Shown one piece after another: positions 1 through 11,467 of a stretch of 62,926 nt of DNA. The notes beneath the pieces were generated by a model, which saw nothing but the letters and a program-made list of their open reading frames with translations, did not search any database and was not told the DNA's origin. The position numbers were made by a program, and so were the translations under genes. Each line of letters begins with the position of its first letter. Within the stretch, counting starts at the first letter, position 1. Origin of the DNA: JBOFFC01 sp051648405 (GTDB lineage: Bacteria > Planctomycetota > Planctomycetia > Pirellulales > Lacipirellulaceae); contig JBOFFC010000063.1 in NCBI GenBank assembly GCA_051648405.1, positions 1 to 62,926 of the forward strand. Reading direction: 5' to 3'.

Positions 1-22
1 CCTGTTGTTTTGTCGCCGGGCT

Positions 23-149
23 GCGTCGTCGCAGGAAGGCGACGTCGAACCGGTGGCGCTTGCGCCGCGGTTTCGCGCGCCGCGAGCGGCTCGGCCGTGA
101 GCTTGGCGACGTTGAAAAACGCCACGACGGCGTTTTTCAACGGGCTGCG
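23..149. repeat. 127-bp intergenic repeat, copy A
   Basis: A 127-base stretch that recurs, in the same orientation and without gaps, at 4681-4807; I count about 11 differences (about 91% identity). It contains a perfect 13-bp palindrome (111-123 with 129-141, 5-base loop). It lies just past the 3' end of the response regulator gene. A dispersed intergenic repeat is the simplest reading. The palindrome carries runs of T on both strands and might help end transcription. Confidence 0.8.
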
Positions 150-163
150 AGTGACGCGGCGCA

Positions 164-1066
164 TCAGTCGGCGAAGACGAACTGACCGCCGACGTCGTAG
201 AACGGGCTCTGCGGCGTGCAGCGTTTGACCTGGATGACCACGCGAATCCGGTTGACCGCGACGTGCGTGGGCTTCCAGGAGAGCGCGAGGAACTCGGCGC
301 GGGTCGCCCTTGTGTGGAGCAGTCGCACCCCCCCCTCGGACAGGTCGCGCATCCCAAGGTTGAACGGCTCGCAGTTCCGCCGCCATTTCTTATCAACGGG
401 GACTGCCGTCGCGGTCGTAAAGCACGTCACGCGGTCGTGACGGCGCTCCGCGTCGCCGGGCAAGACGACCGCGTGCTTGCCCCCCCCCATCGCCTCGGCC
501 TCGGCCAGCCGGCGCACGAAGGCGCGAACAGCCGCGGGGGGTTCGGCGAGCTCTTCGTCAAAGTCAAAGGCCGCGTCCATCCGGTCGGCGTAGATATCGG
601 ACAATTCAACGAGCGACTGCTCGATCTTCTGCAGCAGGTTGAGCTTGGCTAGCGCGGGCGCGCGCGAGACTCGGACCGCAGCGCTGTTCGTTTTGCCCGC
701 CGACGCCATCGCCAGCACCTTTTCAGCCAGGATCGAGTAGTCCACCGGCTTGCAGACGACGTCGCGGACCCCGCGACCTATCAGGTCACGCACGAGCCGC
801 GGGTCGGCGAGCGCCGTCAGCACGAGCACCGGTGGAGGGGCGGGGAGCGCAAGCATATCGACGCAGAACGAGTGCCCGTGCTTGACCGGCATCCGCAGGT
901 CGGTGACCACGGCGTCGTAGGCTCGCCCGCGCAGCAGGTCGAGCCCCTCAGCCCCGTTCGACGCCTGGTCGCAGCAGATGCCGCAGCGCAGAAGCGCCCG
1001 CGACATCAGGTCGCGGACCTGAGGCTCGTCATCGACGATCAACGCGCTGCGGGGGGAGTCGGTCAT
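164..1066 (-). CDS. response regulator with receiver and PilZ-like output domain
   Basis: A 300-residue protein. Residues 8-120 form a receiver domain with acidic residues D12/D13, phospho-acceptor D56 in the DLRMP context, T84 and K106. A helical linker follows. The C-terminal region (about 205-300) looks like a PilZ domain: it has the R208-x3-R212 motif and the D241-x-S243-x2-G246 motif that bind cyclic di-GMP in that family. It probably joins phosphorylation from the kinase with c-di-GMP sensing. It starts 8 bases after the stop of the upstream kinase gene, so the two form an operon. The receiver call is firm; the PilZ call rests on the two motifs. Confidence 0.85.
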   Translation of the reverse strand: MTDSPRSALIVDDEPQVRDLMSRALLRCGICCDQASNGAEGLDLLRGRAYDAVVTDLRMPVKHGHSFCVDMLALPAPPPVLVLTALADPRLVRDLIGRGVRDVVCKPVDYSILAEKVLAMASAGKTNSAAVRVSRAPALAKLNLLQKIEQSLVELSDIYADRMDAAFDFDEELAEPPAAVRAFVRRLAEAEAMGGGKHAVVLPGDAERRHDRVTCFTTATAVPVDKKWRRNCEPFNLGMRDLSEGGVRLLHTRATRAEFLALSWKPTHVAVNRIRVVIQVKRCTPQSPFYDVGGQFVFAD

Positions 1067-1074
1067 GGCGCCTG

Positions 1075-2784
1075 CTAGGCCAGCCTCCCGTGCGAAGCGG
1101 AGATCAGCCCACTCTGGACGAGCAGCTCGTCGTCCCAGTCGCGCTTAGGCGGCGGCGTGGCCACCGGCGCCGAGATCAACGGCGCCTCGACGAGCGACTG
1201 CGTCCGAACCGTCCGCTTGCGCCGCCGCACCAGCGGCAATTCGGCAGACAACAGCGGCGCCGCTACGACCGAGTCGGCGCGCTGCGTGATTCGGGCGGTC
1301 GGCGTCGATTCGGGGTCGAACGCGGTGGTTGCGATCACGATCGGGCGATCGATCACGGGCGTCTCCCCTTCCCACGGCAACGGGAAGGGCGCCGCGTGTA
1401 GTTCTTCGGCATCGACCACCAGTGCGTCGATCGGCGTTGCCCGCTCGACCATCGAGGCGCACGCCGCTTCGAGGTTCGCGACCGCTTCGACTCGCCAGCC
1501 GAGCGCACGCATCGACTGCGTCAGCACCGCTTGAGGCGTTCCAACGACGATCGCGCAGCCGCGGACCGTCGGCGGAGGGTCGTTCGCGTGCGCGGGCGTT
1601 TCCGGCAGCGAGGGATCGGCGAGTGGCGCCCACAGCGCCACGGAGGTCCCCAACCCGGGGACGCTGTGCAGCGTCGCAGCGCCACCGAGGCGCTGCATGG
1701 TGGACTTCACGATCGACAGCCCGAGCCCGGCGCCTTTCGCCCCCCCTTTGGTCGTGAAGAACGGATCGAACGCCTTCGCGGCGACATGCGGTGGCATGCC
1801 GCAGCCGGTGTCGGTAACCCACACCCGGCAATACTCGCCCGGCGCTAGGCCCGGCAACAACGGGTCGGCAGCGGGCACGCGGACCCGTTCGGCGCGAACC
1901 AGCAACTCGCCCCCCTCGGGCATCGCGTCGCGGGCGTTGACGCAGAGGTTGAGGATCGCGAGTCGAAGCGAGGCGTCGCCGCCACGGACGATCATCGGCT
2001 CGGCGGGGACCGCGCACCGGGCGTGGACGTTCTCGCCGACGATCGGCCGCAGGAGCTGGGAGAAGCCATGGATCGCTTCCCGAAGGTCGAGCAGCTCATC
2101 GTCGTCCTTGGCGTGCGCAAACTCGACTAGCCGCCGCGTCAACTGTGTCGCGCGGTCGGCCGCGGCAAGCGCTTGCGCTAGGTCACGGCGTTCCTCGCTT
2201 TCGGCCGGCAGCGAAGTCGCCGCGAACCCGACGTACCCGATCACGATCTGCAACACGTTGTTGAACTCGTGCGCAACCCCCACGGCGAGGCCATCGACTT
2301 CGAGCGGCTGGGCTTGCGCGTAGTGGCCATCGGCCGGGCGCCCATCGACAAGCGACGGCGACGGCAACGCCTCGCAACCACCGGCATCGATGACCCCGCC
2401 GGCGAGGTGTGTGATGCGCCCCCGCGACGCCACGGCGCGGCCGAACACCCGGCGCTGTTCGTACTGTTCTGCGTGCTGATGATCGACGGACGCTCGCACG
2501 CGCACCAACGTGTCGAAGGCCCCCCCGTCGGCGATCGCGTCGTCGAGTTGTTGGCGGAGGGCCGCCCCGTCCTCGGCATGAACGCGCTCGAGCCACAGCG
2601 CCGCAGGCCAGGTGGCGTCCGCGTCACCCAGGCCGGTCAAACGACCGAACGCCGCGTCGCCCCAGAGCTCGTCGTCGTGGAGTCGCCAGTCCCACAGCCC
2701 GACCCCCGAAGCCGCGAGCGCGCGGCTCAGCGGGCTCGGCGCGCCGGCGATCGACTCACGTTTTCGATGCGCGGGGCGGCTCAC
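1075..2784 (-). CDS. PAS-containing hybrid-like sensor histidine kinase
   Basis: Likely partner of the receiver-PilZ regulator downstream. A PAS-like domain near the N-terminus (WDW motif, then a HAED segment) is followed by a HisKA domain with HEFNN (phospho-acceptor His about residue 172). An HATPase domain follows with an N box (NARDAMPEGG), G1 box (DTGCGM), F box (FDPFFTTK) and G2 box (GAGLGLS). The last 170 residues look like a degraded receiver with no clear phosphorylation site. No transmembrane segment is obvious, so it is probably cytoplasmic. The GTG at 2784 follows a GGGAG ribosome site; another GTG at 2838 would add 18 residues. The region 2785-3156 separates it from the divergent cyclase; I see no convincing promoter there. 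Confidence 0.88.
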   Translation of the reverse strand: MSRPAHRKRESIAGAPSPLSRALAASGVGLWDWRLHDDELWGDAAFGRLTGLGDADATWPAALWLERVHAEDGAALRQQLDDAIADGGAFDTLVRVRASVDHQHAEQYEQRRVFGRAVASRGRITHLAGGVIDAGGCEALPSPSLVDGRPADGHYAQAQPLEVDGLAVGVAHEFNNVLQIVIGYVGFAATSLPAESEERRDLAQALAAADRATQLTRRLVEFAHAKDDDELLDLREAIHGFSQLLRPIVGENVHARCAVPAEPMIVRGGDASLRLAILNLCVNARDAMPEGGELLVRAERVRVPAADPLLPGLAPGEYCRVWVTDTGCGMPPHVAAKAFDPFFTTKGGAKGAGLGLSIVKSTMQRLGGAATLHSVPGLGTSVALWAPLADPSLPETPAHANDPPPTVRGCAIVVGTPQAVLTQSMRALGWRVEAVANLEAACASMVERATPIDALVVDAEELHAAPFPLPWEGETPVIDRPIVIATTAFDPESTPTARITQRADSVVAAPLLSAELPLVRRRKRTVRTQSLVEAPLISAPVATPPPKRDWDDELLVQSGLISASHGRLA

Positions 2785-3156
2785 GACGTGACTCCCGAGA
2801 GTGGCTTGGTGACAGACGCGTGCGGCGACGAGCGACACGCGTTCGGCAGCACGCTGCGGCCCACCACCTGGAGTTTAAGTCGCGCAACGGCGCGAGCCCC
2901 CCGCGCTTCGGCAACCCGATCGGCGGCCCTCTTCGTCGGCGCGACCGCTACGACCGTGTGCGAGCGCACAGCCTGATCGAGGAACGCTCGGGAGCTGCGT
3001 AATCCGTTGCGCAGGTTGCGCAGCAAGTCTCGCGATTGCTTCTGACGCGCGCACAGAGCGCCGTAGGTTATTTAGGCGGTTTGATGCACCTAGCGCAACC
3101 TTCAACCGCTGCGAGGCAGGGTCGCCCCGCGCCCCACTCGTTGCGCTGGAGATCGA

Positions 3157-4656
3157 ATGAGCTCTGTAGCAATGACACCTCTTGCCTTGGCACTCCCGCT
3201 CGTCGTGGTGAACGTCCTCTTCGCAGCAATCGCGTTGGCGATGGGCTTTGCGGCCGGCGCGTGGGTGTTCGGGGGCGCCACGCCCCAGGAACCGGCCCCC
3301 CCGTCCCCCGAGGCCGACGAAGAGATCGAGAACGCTCGGAGAATCGATCGCGAGCGGACGCTAATGGCGAGCGAGAAACTCCGTGACTTGGCAGCGGGGG
3401 TCGTCCAGGACGTCGGCGCGCACAACGCCAGCATCACGCAGATCGAGGCCGAGATCGCCGAGGCGCGCAGCTCGGGGGTCGACGTCGAGGACCTCGAAAC
3501 AATGATGCGACGCATCAGCGACGCCAATGCTGATCTCCAACAGAAGCTCGTCCTGGCCGAGGAGCACATCCAGACGCAGGCCGAGGCGATCCGCACCCAC
3601 GAGTCCGAGGCCCGCACCGACGCACTCACCGGCCTCGCCAACCGCCGCGCGTTCGACGACGAGCTCCGCCGCCGATTCGCCGAATGGCGCCGCAAGGGGA
3701 CTCCCGTTTCGCTGCTGATCGGCGACGTCGATCACTTCAAGAAGTTCAACGACACCCACGGCCACCAGGCGGGGGACGAGGTCCTCCGCAAAGTCGCGGG
3801 CGCCATGGCCGAGTGCGCTCGCGAAATGGACCTCGCATGCCGCTACGGCGGTGAGGAGTTCGCCGTCGTCATGCCGACCACGACCGCCGTCGATGGGATC
3901 ATCCTCGCCGAGCGGATCCGCAAGCGGATTGAGTCGCAGGCGATCGAGTTCGAAGGAAAGAAGCTCAGCGTCACCATGAGCATCGGCCTCGCCGACGCAG
4001 CGGGGGACGACGACGAGCCCGAACGGCTCCTCAAGCGCGCCGACGAGGCGCTCTACCGATCGAAGGGGGCAGGACGCAACAACGGCCACCTCCACAACGG
4101 CGTCGAATGCGTCCCGATTACCGAGGTTCACCAAGCGGAGCCGAAGCCCGCCGCGCCCGAGTCGGCCGCGATCCCAACTTTGGTCCTCGATAAACTCCCC
4201 AACCGCACACGCTTCGTCGAAGAGCTGCGTCAAGCGTGCCGCGCGCACGAGGACTCGGGCGAGCCGCTCAGCCTCCTCGCAACCGAGCTCAACGGCTACG
4301 CGAAACTGCTCGACGAGTTCGGGCCGGCGGTCGCGACGCTCACGCTCGACTCGATCGCCCAGTTTCTTGACAACGCGCTGCGTGACATCGACCTGCTCGG
4401 CAGGCTGGACGACGGTCAGTTTGTCGTGCAAATGCCCGGTCGGACCGCCAAAGAAGCCCAGGCCGTCGGGAAGCGAATCGGCGACGCGCTCGCGAACTGC
4501 TCGGTGCCGCTCGGCGAAGGCTCACTCCAGCTCCAGACGTCGATGAGCGTCGCTGAGTGCCAACCGGGGGACACGCCGGTCACGCTGATGCAGCGCGTCG
4601 AAACGGGACTGCTCGTGGCGTCGCGGACTCCCCTCGGCGTTCCGGTGCTGGCCTAG
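3157..4656 (+). CDS. membrane-anchored diguanylate cyclase with a second, degenerate GGDEF domain
   Basis: A 499-residue protein. One N-terminal membrane segment (about residues 5-30) is followed by a coiled-coil-like region (about 50-145) and a GGDEF domain. The active motif GGEEF is at 231-235 and an RxxD inhibitory site (R222-D225) sits exactly five residues before it. It should make cyclic di-GMP from two GTP with product inhibition. A second GGDEF-like fold (about 340-495) has LDDGQ in place of the signature and is probably inactive or regulatory. The gene is divergent from the kinase/PilZ-regulator operon, so this locus may both make and read c-di-GMP. The ATG follows a GGAG site. Confidence 0.92.
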   Translation: MSSVAMTPLALALPLVVVNVLFAAIALAMGFAAGAWVFGGATPQEPAPPSPEADEEIENARRIDRERTLMASEKLRDLAAGVVQDVGAHNASITQIEAEIAEARSSGVDVEDLETMMRRISDANADLQQKLVLAEEHIQTQAEAIRTHESEARTDALTGLANRRAFDDELRRRFAEWRRKGTPVSLLIGDVDHFKKFNDTHGHQAGDEVLRKVAGAMAECAREMDLACRYGGEEFAVVMPTTTAVDGIILAERIRKRIESQAIEFEGKKLSVTMSIGLADAAGDDDEPERLLKRADEALYRSKGAGRNNGHLHNGVECVPITEVHQAEPKPAAPESAAIPTLVLDKLPNRTRFVEELRQACRAHEDSGEPLSLLATELNGYAKLLDEFGPAVATLTLDSIAQFLDNALRDIDLLGRLDDGQFVVQMPGRTAKEAQAVGKRIGDALANCSVPLGEGSLQLQTSMSVAECQPGDTPVTLMQRVETGLLVASRTPLGVPVLA

Positions 4657-4680
4657 CAGCCCATCGACTTTTGACAGGCA

Positions 4681-4807
4681 GCGTCGTCGCAGGGAGGCGA
4701 CGTCGAAACCGTGGCGCTTTCGCCGCGGTTTCGCGAGCCGCGAGCGGCTCGGCCGCGAGCTTGGAGAGGTTGAACAACGCCACGACGGCGTTTTTCAACA
4801 GGCTGCT
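4681..4807. repeat. 127-bp intergenic repeat, copy B
   Basis: Second copy of the element at 23-149, same length and orientation. The palindrome at its right end (4769-4781 with 4787-4799) has one mismatch here. It follows the diguanylate cyclase gene, so the two copies bracket the whole kinase/regulator/cyclase module as direct repeats. Confidence 0.8.
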
Positions 4808-4871
4808 AGTCGGCCCGCGCGCCAAAGCGACTCCCGAACGGGCAAACCCTCACCCCCGGGCTCGCGACGCC

Positions 4872-5240
4872 ATGCCACGCCGGTTTTCGGTTCGGAGCGT
4901 GCTGGTTGCGATCACCCTGGCGGGCGTGGCGCTGGGCCTCGCCCGAGTGGCGCCGGCCTCGTGCGCGGCACTGGCCGAGATCATGCGGATCGCGATCGCG
5001 GCGATGCTGGCCGCGGGAGCGGCGACCGGGGCCGGGCACGCCCGGGGCCGTTACGCAGGGGGGCTGGCCGCCGTCGGCCTCGGGGCGGTGCCGGACGCGT
5101 CGAGCCTTGCCGCTCTCGACGTCGTGTTACCGGTTAAGTTGCTCGTCGGCCCTTGGGCCGTAGCCGCAGGGGCCGCGGCCGACGCGGCACTCGGGGCGCT
5201 GTTCGCCTCCGCCTTCTGCCGCTGGACGGCGCGGTCCTAG
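4872..5240 (+). CDS. small hydrophobic membrane protein, function unknown
   Basis: A 122-residue Ala/Gly-rich protein with a basic start, then RFSVRSVLVAITLAGVALGL, the kind of N-terminal signal or anchor often seen in short planctomycete membrane proteins. Three further hydrophobic stretches suggest a polytopic inner-membrane protein. No catalytic motif is visible. The ATG at 4872 was chosen because that anchor begins there; the reading frame is open further upstream but runs back through the intergenic repeat. It is the last gene before the rRNA leader. It may be a hypothetical gene of limited conservation. Confidence 0.55.
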   Translation: MPRRFSVRSVLVAITLAGVALGLARVAPASCAALAEIMRIAIAAMLAAGAATGAGHARGRYAGGLAAVGLGAVPDASSLAALDVVLPVKLLVGPWAVAAGAAADAALGALFASAFCRWTARS

Positions 5241-5488
5241 CCCTCGTTCCGAGAGTCGCCCGACGCGAAATCCGGCGGAGAACGCGGCGTTCTCCGGGAA
5301 TCGAGGAAAATGCGAGGTGACCCCCTTGCGGCACGCTCAAGTTGTCGTAGGATCTCGCCGAAGTTAAGGGCTCGCGGCAGCAGCCACCCTCACAAAAGGG
5401 GGGCCAGCCGACCTGCCCAGAGGGCTGGAGCCCTCGCCGTTCGGCCGAAGGCCGTACGAGCCGCCTGAGAAAATTTCCAAGGAGGGGT

Positions 5489-5517
5489 TTGACAGGGGGG
5501 AGCCGACCGGATAGTTT
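5489..5517 (+). promoter_or_regulatory. candidate promoter of the 23S-5S operon
   Basis: TTGACA at 5489-5494, a 17-base spacer and TAGTTT at 5512-5517. The -35 is perfect and the -10 is weak. It lies about 450 bases before the mature 23S 5' end, leaving room for a processed leader with a boxA-like site. Confidence 0.5.
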
Positions 5518-5672
5518 TCGGGGCTTCCAATCGTTTTCGGGCCACACGCAGCAGGCCGCTCGCAAACCGCCGAGCGACCTCCGCGTGTCTCCCGAAGGGC
5601 GAGACAAGACCCCGGCAGATTGTGGCCGGACGAGCCGCCAGACACCCCGCAAGGGTGGAGGGGGCGAAGACG

Positions 5673-5684
5673 ATCTTTGACAAC
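5673..5684 (+). promoter_or_regulatory. boxA-like antitermination site in the rRNA leader
   Basis: ATCTTTGACAAC resembles the boxA core (TCTTTAACA) of bacterial rRNA leaders, where NusB/S10 bind for antitermination. It is placed between the candidate promoter and the 23S gene. A TTGACA within it has no good -10 downstream, so I prefer boxA over a promoter. Confidence 0.45.
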
Positions 5685-5966
5685 TCAGTAAAAGCAAGAG
5701 TGGCATCTTGATTAAGGATCCACGAGGACGGCCCTTTGGGCCGCTCCAAAGCGATCCTTTTCCGAGCTCCTTCTTCCGACCTACCCAATCGCCGTGAGGC
5801 GAGTTCGCGGGTCGAGAAAGAAGCGTTACTTGCCGCTGGTCCTCACAGGCCGGCGGCGAACGTGTAGTTCACAAGAGTCGATTGCTGCCCAGACGCCGCG
5901 AGGCGGGGAAAACGCGTTCCGAGAGGGGGGCGTGGGACCCGACCCGAGCGACGAGCAAGAGCGTTC

Positions 5967-8812
<2,846 letters not shown>

Positions 8813-8901
8813 CAACGCTCCTGCTAAGACAGGGGCTCGGAAGCCGCCCCCCTCTCCCGGGGCGGCAGCAGGACTCCGGTCCTCGCCACTCTTGCACCTT
8901 C

Positions 8902-8936
8902 ATCAGCGAGCAATGCCACCGGCATTGCTCGCTGAT
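8902..8936 (+). repeat. perfect 16-bp hairpin in the 23S-5S spacer
   Basis: 8902-8917 is exactly complementary to 8921-8936 with a 3-base loop. It stands alone in the 160-base spacer. It could be an RNase III-type processing hairpin or a dispersed palindrome. It is not a classic terminator, because no T-run follows. Confidence 0.75.
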
Positions 8937-8971
8937 CAGGGGCGACTCGGCTTCGCCGCCGGTCGTTCCTT

Positions 8972-9079
<108 letters not shown>

Positions 9080-9086
9080 TTTTTTA

Positions 9087-9122
9087 CCCCGCCGACCCTT
9101 ACGGGTCGTGCGGGGTTTTTTT
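9087..9122 (+). terminator. intrinsic terminator of the rRNA operon
   Basis: CCCCGC plus CGACCC pair with GGGTCG plus GCGGGG around a TTAC loop, with one bulged base, followed by seven T (9116-9122). It begins eight bases after the 5S gene. Confidence 0.92.
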
Positions 9123-9240
9123 ATGCCCACAACCACCCCAAGGGAGCTGGCGCCCGAGACAACCCCGAGTAGTATCCGGGTATCGGCTGGCCGAATGCCG
9201 ATCGCACACAAGTCCCCCCTCCCGTTCGTCGATCGCGAAC

Positions 9241-10956
9241 ATGAACCGCGTCCCGCCCCTTGCCGTCGGTCGCTCCGTGGCCGCTCGTTCGATTGCCGCT
9301 CGCTGGATGGCTGCGGTCGCCCTCGGGGCGGTCGGTTTAACGGCAAACGCCGGTGAGCTGAGGGTTTGGACCTCCGCCGGAGGGGAGTTCTCGACGGTCG
9401 CCGAGATGGTCCGGATCGAGCGCGGCACGGTCCTTGTGCTCCGCAAGCCATCCGGCGCGGAGATCAAGGTCTCCCTCGCCAAGCTGAGCCCCGAGGATCG
9501 GCGATTCGCCCTCGGACAGTCGGGCGGCCACGAGGCCGGTGATGGCGCCATCGCCGCGGCGCCACGGGCGACGACTGCCGCCGAGGTGGAGTCCGAGGCT
9601 TCTCGGGCGGCGACCGCCAACGAGGCGGCCATGGCGTGCGAGTTTCACCTCGCCGCCGGGACGCTCCCTCCCAACGAGCAGGCCAAAGTCGAGGCGCGGC
9701 TTGAACACTGGCGGGCGCTCGCCGACGAGGGACTCGTCCGGCTCGGGACGCGGTGGGCCACCAAAGACCAGGCGAAGGAGGCGAGAAAGGCCGCTCGGGC
9801 CAAGATCGACCTCGCACTCGAGCTCCTCCGGCTCCGCAACGGGAAGCTCGCCGAGCAGACGCTCCTCGAGGCGAGCGAGCTCGACCCCAACAGCGGCGAG
9901 GCCGACTTCGTCCGTGGCCTGGTCCACGGGGCAATCGATGACGACGACCGCCAGGCTGCCCGCTGCTTCGGCGAGTGCGTGCGGCGCGACCCCGGCGACG
10001 TCGCCGCCCTCAACAACTTGGCCCTCAGCGAGTTTTTCTGTCGCGACTACCGCGGGGCGGTCGAGCACTGGCTCCAGGCCGTTGAGCTGTCACCCGAGGC
10101 CCCCGCGCTTTCACAGAACCTCGGCTCGCTGCTCGCCGCCGCTTCGATGCGAGGGGTCAAGGTTCCGCGCGGCCAGCTCCAAGACGCCTCTGAGGCGTAC
10201 GCGAAGTTGCTGGCAGACCACGGGCACAAGCGACCCGATTCGTTCCGTTTCGTTTACGTGCCGCCGAAGCGGTTCGCCCCGAAGACGCAAGTCAACGGCG
10301 AGGGGGACCTGATCTCGGTCGGCTCGGGCACCGGGTTTGTCGTAGCGCCAGGCCTGCTGCTAACCAACGAGCACGTCGTCGAAAACGCCGAGGGCTTGCT
10401 GCTCGTCGATCCGGCCGACTCGAAGCGGCGGCTGCCGGCGACCGTCGTAGCGGTGGACGCCGACACCGACCTGGCGCTCGTTCGGTGCGAGACGCTGAAA
10501 GCCGAGCCGATGCCGCTGTGCGGCCAGCTCCCCGGTCGCGCCGCCGACGTGATGGTGCTGGGGTACCCGCTCGGGATGGAGCTGGGGCTGCAACTCAAAT
10601 CGACACGGGGGTCGATCGTCGCCCTGCCGGCACCGGAGAGCGAAGACCTTGTCCTCTACGACGCGATCACAAACCCCGGCAACAGCGGCGGGCCGCTTTG
10701 CGACGACGCCGGCCGAGTGGTCGGCGTGGTGCGGGCCCTGTTCCGAGGGGAGGGAGGCGGGGCGTACGGGGCGGCGATCCCGATGTCACGGGCGATCGGC
10801 TTCCTCCGCCTGCACGGCGTTTCACCCACGATCGACGAGTCCGACGCCACGCCGCTCGGTTGGCCCGAGGTGGACCAACGACGCGCCCCGGCGACGGTCT
10901 TGGTGCTCAATCGCCAGCGGGTTGCGGGGGACGCGGAGTTCGGCCGCGACTACTGA
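9241..10956 (+). CDS. secreted trypsin-like serine protease with SHD1 domain and TPR repeats
   Basis: A 571-residue protein. A signal peptide (cleavage probably near A37) is followed by an SHD1-type domain (about 38-95, LRVWTSAGGEF onwards), a helical TPR region (about 130-320) and a trypsin/HtrA-like protease domain (about 355-535). The catalytic triad can be read as H378 (TNEHV), D410 (DTDLALV) and S482 (NPGNSGGP). No PDZ domain follows. SHD1-TPR-protease combinations are typical of planctomycetes. It probably acts outside the cytoplasm; its substrate cannot be told. The gene stands alone after the rRNA terminator and converges on the next gene, four bases apart. Confidence 0.9.
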   Translation: MNRVPPLAVGRSVAARSIAARWMAAVALGAVGLTANAGELRVWTSAGGEFSTVAEMVRIERGTVLVLRKPSGAEIKVSLAKLSPEDRRFALGQSGGHEAGDGAIAAAPRATTAAEVESEASRAATANEAAMACEFHLAAGTLPPNEQAKVEARLEHWRALADEGLVRLGTRWATKDQAKEARKAARAKIDLALELLRLRNGKLAEQTLLEASELDPNSGEADFVRGLVHGAIDDDDRQAARCFGECVRRDPGDVAALNNLALSEFFCRDYRGAVEHWLQAVELSPEAPALSQNLGSLLAAASMRGVKVPRGQLQDASEAYAKLLADHGHKRPDSFRFVYVPPKRFAPKTQVNGEGDLISVGSGTGFVVAPGLLLTNEHVVENAEGLLLVDPADSKRRLPATVVAVDADTDLALVRCETLKAEPMPLCGQLPGRAADVMVLGYPLGMELGLQLKSTRGSIVALPAPESEDLVLYDAITNPGNSGGPLCDDAGRVVGVVRALFRGEGGGAYGAAIPMSRAIGFLRLHGVSPTIDESDATPLGWPEVDQRRAPATVLVLNRQRVAGDAEFGRDY

Positions 10957-10960
10957 GCCG

Positions 10961-11365
10961 TTAGACGGCTAGCTTGCCACGGAACCCGGCCGCTTCGAGC
11001 ACGTCCTGCCTGAGCGGATCGACGAGCTTCACGAACCCGATCTCGGTGAACGGGACGATCAAGTAGCGGGCGCCGAGGGCGTCGGGGTTCGTCCGTTCGA
11101 GCAGCACGACCTCGCCGCGGAGCATGTACGCCTTGAAGGGCATCTGCTCGTCGTTGCGGTTGACGACGACCCCGCGCTTGAGGATCCCTTCGGGCCACTC
11201 GTGGAAGAATTTCCGCCATATCGCTGCCGAGTCGTTCGGCGCTGGGGCGGCCGGCACGGGAGCGATCGGTCTGGGCGCAGCGACGGCTGCCGGGCGGACG
11301 GCTGCCGGGGGGGGCGACGCGACGGTTGCGACGACGGGGGAGGTCAGCGGGGCAGCGGGGGTCAT
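10961..11365 (-). CDS. conserved planctomycete-type hypothetical protein
   Basis: A 134-residue protein. The first 45 residues are a Pro/Ala-rich low-complexity stretch. The rest is a compact domain (WPEGILKRGVVVNRNDEQ, then a MPFKAYM and LLERTNPD section) ending in a hydrophobic strand. This resembles a family of short planctomycete proteins of unknown role. No membrane segment or catalytic motif is seen. It ends four bases from the protease gene on the other strand. Confidence 0.75.
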   Translation of the reverse strand: MTPAAPLTSPVVATVASPPPAAVRPAAVAAPRPIAPVPAAPAPNDSAAIWRKFFHEWPEGILKRGVVVNRNDEQMPFKAYMLRGEVVLLERTNPDALGARYLIVPFTEIGFVKLVDPLRQDVLEAAGFRGKLAV

Positions 11366-11467
11366 GCGGGCGCCGTGCGAGTGGTTGCTGCCCCGGGAAA
11401 GCGAGCGGGGACCGCAACTCTAGCTCACGGCGCGTATCCAGCCGCTTGACGAGCCGAGGCCTTGGCC

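Larger units (their letters stand above)
5241..5966 (+). other. rRNA operon leader region
   Basis: About 725 bases with no protein gene I can support. It holds a candidate promoter (5489-5517), a boxA-like site (5673-5684) and several short GC-rich hairpins, then runs into the 23S 5' end. No 16S rRNA or tRNA can be read in it. Confidence 0.7.

Noticed and set aside
5677..5700. A second promoter in the rRNA leader, from TTGACA at 5677
   Set aside because: No acceptable -10 at the right spacing; the sequence fits boxA better.
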